A DNA stretch of 5,095 nt from Actinomycetota bacterium (GTDB taxonomy: Bacteria; Actinomycetota; Actinomycetes; Nanopelagicales; Nanopelagicaceae). The translations under genes were made by a program, and so were the position numbers. The stretch lies in assembly GCA_009924725.1 (NCBI GenBank), contig RFRA01000084.1, positions 1 to 5,095 of the forward strand, written 5' to 3'. The notes beneath the pieces are model-generated. The model saw only the letters and a program-made list of their open reading frames with translations, did no database searches and was not told the DNA's origin. Shown piece by piece: positions 1-5,095 of the stretch. Position 1 is the first letter of the stretch. The number at the start of each line of letters is the position of its first letter.

Positions 1-242
1 GGGTCTAAACAACGAATGCACTCACCTTTGGCAACTGCATAGATCTGCCCCGTAGCAAGAATTCCTTCGGTAACTGATTCCAGGCGCAGATCAAGTTCGA
101 TAACTTCACCGACAGGAACTGCCATTAGCTCAACACCAACGCGCTCAAGAATTTCCAGATCTAAGGTGTATTCCTTCATTTCGCCAGCACGACGCGGCAG
201 CTCGTAGGTATTTAACTCGTAAACCCGCCCTGGAAATGACAT
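1..242 (-). CDS. DUF177/YceD family protein, 3' part cut by window edge
   Basis: I translated this leftward frame by hand; about 80 residues from the start are visible and the rest lies beyond the left edge. Conserved DUF177 features are seen: an N-terminal ELPRRAGE stretch (about 14-21), LERVGVELMAVP (32-43), and DLRLESVTEGILATG (51-65) leading into GECIRCLD (73-80) with the C75-x-x-C78 pair. The family is about 170-190 residues in Actinobacteria, so roughly half is present. In E. coli YceD is linked to 23S rRNA accumulation and its gene precedes rpmF; rpmF and rnc would be expected just past the left edge here. The ATG at 242 is chosen. A GTG directly in front (245-243) is in frame and equally possible, and only a weak purine run (GAGCGG) precedes either. 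It lies 21 bp after the SepIVA-like gene and is probably co-transcribed. The molecular activity of the family is not settled. Confidence 0.9.
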   Translation of the reverse strand, partial: MSFPGRVYELNTYELPRRAGEMKEYTLDLEILERVGVELMAVPVGEVIELDLRLESVTEGILATGQIYAVAKGECIRCLD

Positions 243-263
243 CACTTAGTTAACCGCTCTTAA

Positions 264-746
264 TTATTTTTCGTCAGCGAGTTGTGAAAGAACATCGCGT
301 TCATCAGCGCCAGCTAGCTTTTCGCGGCCACGAGTAACAGCGTCCATCGTCTTGGTCAAAATAACTTCTAGAGTCGCAAGACGAGAATCAATATATTTCT
401 CAACTTCAGCGCGCTCATCTTCAGCTGCTTCGCGGCCCTGCGCCAAAATGCGCTTTGATTCTTCGCGCGCAGCTTTAACAATTGCAGTTTGCTCAATCAT
501 CTGTGCCATTTCTTCGCGAGCACTAGCAACAAGTGCTTCAGCATTTTGGTGGCCTTCTTCAATGATCTGATCACGTTGCGCAATTATTTGCTGTGCATAC
601 TCAAGATCCTTAGGCAAGCCATCTCTAATTTGATCAAGTAGTTCAAGGAATTCACCACGATGAAGAACGAAGGAAGCTGAAAGTGGAACACCACGAGCAT
701 CTTCAACTTGCTGGATGGCTACATTTAAATTCTCTAGTGACTCCAT
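264..746 (-). CDS. SepIVA/DivIVA-like coiled-coil protein (actinobacterial growth/septation factor family)
   Basis: The 160-residue protein has no signal peptide or membrane segment. An N-terminal module (about 20-46) with PLSASFVLHRGEFLELLDQIR resembles the SepIVA/ATP-synthase-b-like proteins of Actinobacteria. A long charged Ala/Glu-rich coiled coil follows (about 48-120), and then the block YIDSRLATLEVIL...AVTRGREKL (about 118-144) that is conserved in this family. Mycobacterial SepIVA is about 245 residues, so this is a short version, mainly trimmed at the C-terminus. In mycobacteria the protein is cytoplasmic, affects septation and polar membrane organisation, and its gene sits next to the DUF177 gene, as here. 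The start lies 2 nt after the coaD stop, with its ribosome binding site inside the last coaD codons, so translational coupling is likely. It could be mis-annotated as an F0F1 ATP synthase b subunit, but it lacks the N-terminal membrane helix. Family assignment is fairly sure; cellular role is inferred from homologues. Confidence 0.82.
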   Translation of the reverse strand: MESLENLNVAIQQVEDARGVPLSASFVLHRGEFLELLDQIRDGLPKDLEYAQQIIAQRDQIIEEGHQNAEALVASAREEMAQMIEQTAIVKAAREESKRILAQGREAAEDERAEVEKYIDSRLATLEVILTKTMDAVTRGREKLAGADERDVLSQLADEK

Positions 747-748
747 AG

Positions 749-1228
749 TTACTTTCCTGCTTCCCGGGCCTTTAGGGCCGCATTCACAACTGGTGGAACC
801 ATGCTCGATACATCACCGTTGTAGTGAGCTAACTCTTTGATCAACGAAGATGATAAGAATGAGTGAGCTGGCGAAGTTGCCATAAACATTGACTCTACCC
901 CAGAACCTTGCCAATTTACTTGAGCCATCTGTAACTCGTAATCGAAATCTGACATCGCTCGTAAGCCCTTAATGATCACATCAATATTATTTGCCTTGCA
1001 ATACTCGCCAAGTAAACCTTTCCAAGAATCAACTTTTACATTGCCAAATTTGGCAGTTGTTTCGGCGATCATGGCCATGCGCTCTTCAACCGTAAAATAG
1101 CCCTCTTTACTCCGATTATTTCCAACTGCGACAATTACTTCATCGAACTGTGCGCTAGCACGTTCGATAATGTCGAGATGTCCATACGTGATCGGATCAA
1201 ATGATCCTGGGCATACGGCGCGTTTCAT
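749..1228 (-). CDS. coaD: phosphopantetheine adenylyltransferase (CoaD)
   Basis: CoaD catalyses ATP + 4'-phosphopantetheine to dephospho-CoA + PPi, the fourth step of CoA synthesis from pantothenate, in the cytoplasm. The 159-residue length is typical. Nucleotidyltransferase hallmarks are present: PGSFDPITYGHLD (7-19) with the T/HxGH signature TYGH at 14-17, KGLRAMSDFDYELQMA (87-102), which forms the substrate-binding segment, and the second ATP-binding signature LSSSLIKEL (125-133). The loop NWQGSG (105-110) is slightly shorter than the NRHLAPE-type loop common in the family, and nothing catalytic is lost. The ATG at 1228 is the only plausible start, because no in-frame ATG, GTG or TTG lies between it and the upstream stop at 1270-1268. 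No Shine-Dalgarno sequence precedes it, unlike its neighbours; a -10-like hexamer stands 7 nt upstream, so a leaderless transcript is possible. The stop is 2 nt before the next gene. Confidence 0.97.
   Translation of the reverse strand: MKRAVCPGSFDPITYGHLDIIERASAQFDEVIVAVGNNRSKEGYFTVEERMAMIAETTAKFGNVKVDSWKGLLGEYCKANNIDVIIKGLRAMSDFDYELQMAQVNWQGSGVESMFMATSPAHSFLSSSLIKELAHYNGDVSSMVPPVVNAALKAREAGK
752..758 (-). promoter_or_regulatory. ribosome binding site of the SepIVA-like gene, inside coaD
   Basis: AGGAAAG on the minus strand lies 5 nt before the ATG at 746 and overlaps the final coaD codons. It fixes the start and indicates that the two genes are translated from one mRNA. Confidence 0.8.
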
Positions 1229-1235
1229 GAGGTAA

Positions 1236-1241
1236 ACGCTA
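1236..1241 (-). promoter_or_regulatory. candidate -10 element for a leaderless coaD transcript
   Basis: On the minus strand TAGCGT fits the actinobacterial TANNNT -10 pattern and is followed by exactly 7 nt (TTACCTC) and then the coaD ATG, the usual spacing when transcription starts at the A of the start codon. No convincing -35 is visible at 16-18 bp upstream. A six-base motif can occur by chance, so this is tentative; the absence of any Shine-Dalgarno sequence before coaD supports it. Confidence 0.3.
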
Positions 1242-1267
1242 GCAAGGTATTGCGAAGTAAGCCATCT

Positions 1268-1834
1268 TCACGCGTGATTTAAATAATAAATAGTGGCCTG
1301 ACCGTAATTTTTGATGCGCGCCAGTTCATATCCGATCGGCCAGATTGGCTCCTTTGATCGGCTAGTTCGTTCAACTGCGATAAGTGCGTCATCACTTAAG
1401 AACTCACCAAGATGTAAATTGCTTAGCACTTCTTCAAGATCGCTATTTGAATAATCATAAGGTGGGTCTATGTAAACAATTTCATATTTAACTTTAGCTG
1501 GTGACTTTACGAACTGCTCAGCACTCATGGTAAAAAGTTGGAATTTTCCGGCTGGTTTCGCCGCAGCCACAATTTCAGTATTGGCATTAATTGTTTGTTG
1601 TGCACCAAAATCTTTCTCTACTGCGTGCACTATTGATGCGCCCCTTGATTGTGCCTCTAAGCCAATAGCGCCACTTCCAGCAAATAGATCTAGGAAATTT
1701 AGTCCGACAAATTCACCGAACTCAGAAGTTAGAGATGAAAAAATTGCTTCACGAGCCCGATCTGAAGTTGGCCTGGTTGCATCTGCAACACTGCCCAAGG
1801 GCCTCCCCTTCGCAACGCCCGCAATTATTCGCAT
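1268..1834 (-). CDS. rsmD: 16S rRNA (guanine(966)-N2)-methyltransferase (RsmD)
   Basis: RsmD uses S-adenosylmethionine to methylate the exocyclic N2 of G966 (E. coli numbering) in 16S rRNA, on the assembled 30S particle or a late precursor. The 188-residue protein has the family's N-terminus MRIIAGVAKGRPL followed by RPTSDRAREAIFS (21-33). It then shows SAM motif I LDLFAGSGAIGLEA (48-61), an acidic motif II residue in AVEKD (71-75), and the catalytic DPPY motif at 123-126 that is typical of N2-guanine methyltransferases. The length matches the family. The start lies 6 nt after the recG stop, with a modest purine run (GGGGA) about 9 nt upstream inside the recG tail, so it belongs to the recG transcript. 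The stop is 39 nt before coaD; rsmD followed by coaD is a very common actinobacterial pairing. Confidence 0.97.
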   Translation of the reverse strand: MRIIAGVAKGRPLGSVADATRPTSDRAREAIFSSLTSEFGEFVGLNFLDLFAGSGAIGLEAQSRGASIVHAVEKDFGAQQTINANTEIVAAAKPAGKFQLFTMSAEQFVKSPAKVKYEIVYIDPPYDYSNSDLEEVLSNLHLGEFLSDDALIAVERTSRSKEPIWPIGYELARIKNYGQATIYYLNHA

Positions 1835-1840
1835 TTCGCA

Positions 1841-4012
1841 CTATCCCCGATCAATGAATTCACTAGCAGTATCTGATTCTAATTGAGCTAGCGCTTTAGC
1901 TAATTCACTTTCATAACTCAAAGCTGGATCTTGTTCGATCAAGGCAGTTGCTTCATCGCGAGCACTTTCAATCATGGCTTCATCACGTAATACTCGAAGC
2001 AGTCGTAACTTGGATTTAGCACCTGACTGTGAGGCACCCATGACATCGCCTTCGCGACGTTGTTCAAGGTCAATTCGAGATAGTTCAAAGCCATCTTGTG
2101 TCGCCGCAACCGCATCTAGACGTACCCGCGCTGGAGTTTCTGGTTCAGCGCCAGTTACCAGTAGACATAAACCTGGTGCACTTCCGCGGCCAATTCGACC
2201 ACGTAATTGATGCAACTGAGAAACACCAAATCGATCAGCATCCATAATCACCATGACCGTGGCATTTGGCACGTCAACGCCAACTTCAATTACTGTTGTT
2301 GAGACCAGAACATCAATTTCACCTGCAGCAAAGGCTTTCATAGTGGCATCTTTGAGTTCACTAGTTTGGCGACCATGCAGTGGGGCTAATTTCAGCCCTT
2401 TTAGTGCGCCGCCATGAAGTTCAGGTGCAAGCTCTTCAACACTTGCCATGCTCTTGCTCTCTTCGCCATATAGAAAATCTAAATCAGCATCTTCCGGCGT
2501 ACCGGCACTTATGCGTGGTGCAACTATGTAAGCCTGATGACCTTTTGCTACATCCTCTTTAATCCGAGACCAAGCCCGTTCAAGATGTGTTGGCTTTTCT
2601 AAAACTGGAATCACGTGCGTGGAAATTGGTGATCTGCCTAGCGGTAATTCGCGCAGCGTTGAAACATCTAAGTCGCCGAACACAGTCATTGCCACAGTTC
2701 GTGGAATTGGCGTCGCAGTCATTACCAATAAATGTGGCGGCAATTTAGCTTTTGTTTTCAGCGCATCGCGTTGCTCAACACCGAAGCGATGTTGCTCATC
2801 AACCACAATTAAACCAAGGTCATTGAACTGCACCGCTTGGCTCAGTAAAGCGTGCGTTCCAATCACAATTCCAGCATCCCCTGACGCTGCTAGCGCAAGC
2901 GCTTCCTTACGAGCTGCAGCGCTTTGCGAACCAGTTATTAGAGTTATTTGCGTCGCATTTTCGGCGCTTCCTAATTGGCCACCGAGTGCTAACGGACCTA
3001 ATAACTTTTCGATGGTTCGTAAATGTTGCGCTGCTAAGACTTCAGTCGGTGCAAGAAGTGCTGCCTGTCCCCCACTATCAACAACTGCCAACATGGCTCG
3101 AAGGGCGACAATGGTTTTACCGGAACCAACTTCACCTTGTAGCAAGCGATGCATTGGGTGCCCAGTAGCTAAATCTTCTTCAATCTCTTTGGCCACAGCT
3201 AACTGGCCACCAGTTAATTTGAAAGGCAGCGACTCATCGAATGACTCAAGTAGTCCACCGGTACGAATTGGACGCGCAGTTGCGATTAGTGCCCGCGCTG
3301 CAGCACGACGCTTAACCAGTAATAACTGCAGCAAGAATGCTTCATCAAAAGTTAATCGTTCGCGTGCTAAATCAGCTAAATCCAAATCGGTTGGCTTATG
3401 CAGGTTAATTAGCGCCTCGCGCAGCGTTGGGTAACCCATGCGTTCGCGCAAATAATTTGGAAGCGGATCAGGCACTTCATCTAGTGAATCAATCGCAAGC
3501 TCTATGCATTTCGCAATTTTCCAAGAAGGTAACTTTGCAGTGGCCGAATAAATCGGGAGAAACTTTCCGGCGAATTGTGCGACTGCATCATCAACATCGC
3601 TGCCATCTGGCACCATCTCGTAATCTGGATGCGTTAACTGGCGCTTGCCGTTAAAGACGCCGATCTTGCCCGCGAATAAACCTTGTCGACCTGGCTTTAA
3701 CTCTTTCTCGCGCCATGCTTGGTTAAAAAAAGTTAGCGAGAGTTTGGCGCTGCCATCGGTAACGATTACCTCGAGAATTCCACCTTTACGACCACGCATT
3801 GGCCGATTGCTCGCAGAAAGCACTTCAGCCAAGATGGTGACCTCATCGCCGGCATTTAACAGGGCAATATCGGTGAGCTCGCCGCGCACCACGTAGCGAC
3901 GTGGGTAATGGCGAAGCAGATCATCGATGCTGATGATTCCAAAATTATCGGTCAGGACTTTTGCGGTGCGATCTCCGATCACATCTCGCGCTTTATTCTC
4001 TAGTCCAGCCAC
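1841..4012 (-). CDS. recG: ATP-dependent DNA helicase RecG
   Basis: RecG is a monomeric superfamily 2 translocase that reverses stalled replication forks and processes Holliday junctions, D-loops and R-loops. The 723-residue protein is complete. The N-terminal wedge/OB region covers about 1-200, with LRHYPRRY (33-40) and LTFFNQAWRE (93-102). Helicase motifs follow in order: Q-motif-like FKLTGGQ (264-270), Walker A GEVGSGKT (293-300), APTEVLAAQH (321-330), DEQH box (405-408), TATPIPRT (432-439), STTVIEVGVDVPNA (571-584) and QLRGRIGRG (602-610). The C-terminal TRG-type segment GFELSRIDLEQRREGD (641-656) ends in GASQSG (659-664). Length is in the usual range (E. coli 693, actinobacterial about 730-750). 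The start is GTG: upstream in frame there is no ATG before a TAA at 4072-4070, and MAGLENKA aligns with actinobacterial RecG N-termini. A weak purine run (GCGAGAGAA) precedes it. It is the first gene of the leftward unit. Confidence 0.98.
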   Translation of the reverse strand: MAGLENKARDVIGDRTAKVLTDNFGIISIDDLLRHYPRRYVVRGELTDIALLNAGDEVTILAEVLSASNRPMRGRKGGILEVIVTDGSAKLSLTFFNQAWREKELKPGRQGLFAGKIGVFNGKRQLTHPDYEMVPDGSDVDDAVAQFAGKFLPIYSATAKLPSWKIAKCIELAIDSLDEVPDPLPNYLRERMGYPTLREALINLHKPTDLDLADLARERLTFDEAFLLQLLLVKRRAAARALIATARPIRTGGLLESFDESLPFKLTGGQLAVAKEIEEDLATGHPMHRLLQGEVGSGKTIVALRAMLAVVDSGGQAALLAPTEVLAAQHLRTIEKLLGPLALGGQLGSAENATQITLITGSQSAAARKEALALAASGDAGIVIGTHALLSQAVQFNDLGLIVVDEQHRFGVEQRDALKTKAKLPPHLLVMTATPIPRTVAMTVFGDLDVSTLRELPLGRSPISTHVIPVLEKPTHLERAWSRIKEDVAKGHQAYIVAPRISAGTPEDADLDFLYGEESKSMASVEELAPELHGGALKGLKLAPLHGRQTSELKDATMKAFAAGEIDVLVSTTVIEVGVDVPNATVMVIMDADRFGVSQLHQLRGRIGRGSAPGLCLLVTGAEPETPARVRLDAVAATQDGFELSRIDLEQRREGDVMGASQSGAKSKLRLLRVLRDEAMIESARDEATALIEQDPALSYESELAKALAQLESDTASEFIDRG

Positions 4013-4037
4013 CGTCGTATTCTCTCGCTTTTTCGCT

Positions 4038-4071
4038 GTGACTTGCCTTTTTGTGAGCGTGATTCGCCTTT
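4038..4071. repeat. two 13-bp direct near-repeats 21 bp apart
   Basis: The plus strand carries GTGACTTGCCTTT at 4038-4050 and GTGATTCGCCTTT at 4059-4071, matching at 11 of 13 positions. The start-to-start distance of 21 bp is two helical turns. On the recG sense strand they read AAAGGCAAGTCAC and AAAGGCGAATCAC, and both lie in the probable recG leader. They could be tandem protein-binding sites, or a chance result of the purine-rich leader. Confidence 0.5.
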
Positions 4072-4082
4072 AGTGGGGGTGG

Positions 4083-4095
4083 CAAGGTAACCTTG
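4083..4095. promoter_or_regulatory. 13-bp palindrome CAAGGT-A-ACCTTG between divergent genes
   Basis: It has perfect 6-bp arms around a central A. The flanks extend the symmetry imperfectly (GG-T-GG on the left, G-CCCC on the right, out to about 4078-4100). No T-run follows on either strand, so it is not a terminator. It overlaps the only -10-like hexamers of both divergent promoters, which would suit an operator. No regulator is recognised for this motif. Confidence 0.45.
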
Positions 4096-4150
4096 GCCCC
4101 TGCCTGAAGCAGCAACTCTGTTTTGGCGCATTACCCATTTATTAGTAAAT

Positions 4151-4156
4151 AAGGAG
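4151..4156 (+). promoter_or_regulatory. strong rpmB ribosome binding site
   Basis: AAGGAG lies 7 nt before the ATG at 4164. It is the best Shine-Dalgarno sequence in the window and fixes the rpmB start; it suits a highly expressed ribosomal protein gene. Confidence 0.9.
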
Positions 4157-4163
4157 CACGACG

Positions 4164-4349
4164 ATGGCAGCAAACTGCGATATCTGTGGCAAAGGCCCAA
4201 GCTTTGGTAACAAGGTTTCACACTCACAGGTAAAGACTCGTCGCCGCTGGAATCCAAATATTCAGCGCGTACGCACCCTAGTAGCGGGCGCAACTAAGCG
4301 TCAGAACGTATGTACCTCTTGCCTTAAGGCCGGCAAAGTAACTCGCTAA
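4164..4349 (+). CDS. rpmB: 50S ribosomal protein bL28, zinc-ribbon (C+) form
   Basis: The 61-residue basic protein of the large ribosomal subunit is complete. It begins MAANCDICGKGP, has the family block GNKVSHSQVKTRRRWNPNIQ (15-34) and ends KAGKVTR. Cysteines C5/C8 (CDIC) and C50/C53 (CTSC) make the four-cysteine zinc site, so this is the zinc-dependent paralogue type rather than the zinc-free one induced under zinc starvation in mycobacteria and streptomycetes. It is the only rightward gene. Upstream is a strong Shine-Dalgarno sequence and downstream is a strong intrinsic terminator, so it is probably a one-gene transcription unit. The 61-codon length is normal for actinobacterial bL28 of this type. 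Confidence 0.98.
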   Translation: MAANCDICGKGPSFGNKVSHSQVKTRRRWNPNIQRVRTLVAGATKRQNVCTSCLKAGKVTR

Positions 4350-4358
4350 CTTAACTTT

Positions 4359-5095
4359 TTAATCGAAATGGCGCCAGGTATCTGGCGCTTTTTCATTTCC
4401 CGACACAATCAAGCCACTGCCGGCGCTGACATGACCGATGCGCAACCCTGGTAAATCTTTACCGGTTGCCAGAAATACATGATCTTCGCCACCGCCTAAA
4501 ATTAAGTCCGCCATAGAAATATTTAGCTCTTCACTTAAAGTTTGTAACTCTGAAAAGTCTGCTGCTGCCTGAAAAAGATTGAAACCCAGATTGAACTTAA
4601 CGCGTGAAGCTGCCGCCATTTGTTCGGCTTGTGCCATTAACGAATCGCTGACATCACTCATCGCCGTAGCTTTAACCAGATTTGCGGCGTAAGCGTAATC
4701 AAGAGTTGGTGCCCGGAATGCAGCGACTGCACGCTTAGCGGATTCTGTTTCAATCGGTAAACCTTTTTCAAGAATTGCTAACCCGGCACGAGACCAACCC
4801 GGCAAGTTAGATAGATAAATCTGATCGCCTACTTTTGCGCCACTGCGCAAAATTGGATTTACAACTTCACCGAGTGCGGTAATTGCAATCGTGACAGTTG
4901 CGCCTTTTGCTAGATCTCCTCCAACTACTGCAGCGCCTACTAAGCTCGCTTCGAATGCAATTCCTTTAGCTAAGTTCTTAATCCATTCCAGATCTTCATT
5001 TCCAGTTAGCGATACAGCGACAACTAAGAAAGTTGGCTTGGCGCCCATGCTAAAGACATCGGCTAAATTTGCCGACGTTATCTTTCGTCCAATCT
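4359..5095 (-). CDS. thiL: thiamine-monophosphate kinase (ThiL), 5' end beyond window edge
   Basis: ThiL converts thiamine monophosphate + ATP to thiamine diphosphate + ADP, the last step of cofactor synthesis. The reading frame stays open from the ATG at 5048 to the right edge, adding IGRKITSANLADVFS in front of MGAKP. This matches the ThiL block usually written GWKALAVNLSDLAAMGA, so that ATG is internal and the real start is outside. About 244 of an expected 310-325 residues are visible; the N-terminal GDDAA-type metal-binding motif is missing only because of the edge. Counting from the internal Met, visible motifs are GGDLAKG (43-49), DVSDSL (132-137, usually DVSDGL) and LGGGEDH (184-190, usually SGGEDYE). 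The C-terminus WRHFD resembles the WDHF-like end of many homologues. It converges on rpmB with a 9-bp gap, and its final codons contain the rpmB terminator. No terminator of its own is evident. Confidence 0.95.
   Translation of the reverse strand, partial: IGRKITSANLADVFSMGAKPTFLVVAVSLTGNEDLEWIKNLAKGIAFEASLVGAAVVGGDLAKGATVTIAITALGEVVNPILRSGAKVGDQIYLSNLPGWSRAGLAILEKGLPIETESAKRAVAAFRAPTLDYAYAANLVKATAMSDVSDSLMAQAEQMAAASRVKFNLGFNLFQAAADFSELQTLSEELNISMADLILGGGEDHVFLATGKDLPGLRIGHVSAGSGLIVSGNEKAPDTWRHFD
4371..4393 (+). terminator. intrinsic terminator of rpmB, inside the thiL 3' end
   Basis: A perfect 7-bp GC-rich stem, GCGCCAG (4371-4377) with CTGGCGC (4382-4388), closes a 4-nt GTAT loop and is followed directly by five T residues (4389-4393). 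It begins 22 nt after the rpmB stop. On the minus strand the same stem is followed by CATTTCGATT rather than a clean T-run, so it should act mainly on rpmB transcripts. It lies entirely within the last codons of thiL. Confidence 0.92.

Larger units (their letters stand above)
4013..4163. promoter_or_regulatory. divergent rpmB/recG intergenic region
   Basis: This 151-bp segment is the only sizeable non-coding stretch in the window and must hold the promoters for recG (leftward) and rpmB (rightward). The only hexamers matching TANNNT in it are TAACCT on the plus strand (4088-4093) and TACCTT on the minus strand (4089-4084). They overlap inside a 13-bp palindrome. If used, each would give a leader of roughly 65 nt. 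Neither has a good -35 at 17 bp. The region also contains two 13-bp near-repeats (4038-4050 and 4059-4071) and a short AT-rich inverted repeat (TTATT-AGTA-AATAA, 4139-4152) that runs into the rpmB ribosome binding site. Confidence 0.55.

Noticed and set aside
1239..1265. Eight-codon minus-strand ORF (MAYFAIPC) between rsmD and coaD
   Set aside because: Very short, no ribosome binding site, and it overlaps the proposed -10. Best regarded as chance.
1527..1886. Plus-strand open frame opposite rsmD and the recG end
   Set aside because: Antisense to clear RsmD motifs (SAM motif I and DPPY), with no family resemblance and no upstream signals.
2619..3434. Long plus-strand open frame (271 codons) antisense to recG
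   Set aside because: It lies wholly opposite unmistakable RecG helicase motifs, its translation is Ser/Ala/Arg-rich with no recognisable domain, and no ribosome binding site supports it. It is a by-product of recG codon use.
4100..4112. CTGC-CTGAA-GCAG hairpin in the presumed rpmB leader, considered as an autoregulatory or riboswitch element
   Set aside because: A four-base stem is too short to mean anything alone, and no riboswitch core or bL28-binding mimic is visible.
4132..4293. Upstream extension of the minus-strand frame across rpmB
   Set aside because: It is antisense to the conserved bL28 coding sequence; only the part in the intergenic region (4000-4131) was considered, and that only weakly.
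5046..5048. ATG at 5048 as the thiL start
   Set aside because: The frame continues upstream to the window edge and encodes conserved ThiL sequence (NLADVFSMGA), so this Met is internal.
1..5095. CRISPR arrays, tRNA/rRNA genes, insertion sequences, phage or defence genes
   Set aside because: No repeat-spacer pattern, cloverleaf, terminal inverted repeats, transposase or foreign-looking gene was seen. Every gene is chromosomal housekeeping, and codon use looks uniform across the window.

Overview
The window is an ordinary housekeeping block from a low-to-moderate-GC member of the Actinobacteria. GC looks to be in the 40s percent by eye and was not computed. The clues are the gene order (thiL, rpmB, recG, rsmD, coaD, a SepIVA-type coiled-coil protein, then DUF177/YceD), the RecG and RsmD motif variants, and a SepIVA-like protein, which is restricted to this phylum. 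The AT-shifted codon use, gaps of 2 to 40 bp and absent accessory genes fit a streamlined aquatic lineage such as the freshwater acI/Nanopelagicales group. That lineage call is an inference, not a demonstrated identity.

Layout from left to right: a DUF177/YceD gene cut by the left edge (-), a SepIVA/DivIVA-like coiled-coil protein (-), coaD (-), rsmD (-), and recG (-). These five genes are collinear and probably form one leftward unit that starts in front of recG and may have an internal promoter before coaD. A 151-bp divergent intergenic region (4013-4163) follows, then rpmB (+), then thiL (-), which converges on rpmB with a 9-bp gap and is cut by the right edge.

Functionally the block mixes ribosome production (bL28, the 16S rRNA m2G966 methyltransferase RsmD, and DUF177, linked to 23S rRNA accumulation), replication-fork rescue (RecG), cofactor synthesis (CoaD for CoA, ThiL for thiamine diphosphate), and growth or septation control (SepIVA-like). 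No mobile element, CRISPR array, tRNA, rRNA or defence system is present, and I found no new multi-gene system.

The points worth a second look are regulatory and architectural. The strong rpmB terminator is written inside the last codons of the convergent thiL. The rpmB/recG divergent region holds a 13-bp palindrome carrying overlapping divergent -10-like hexamers. Two 13-bp near-repeats lie 21 bp apart in the recG leader. A -10-like element sits exactly 7 nt before the coaD ATG, suggesting a leaderless transcript. The FakA/DAK-type gene that often lies between rpmB and recG in this phylum is missing.
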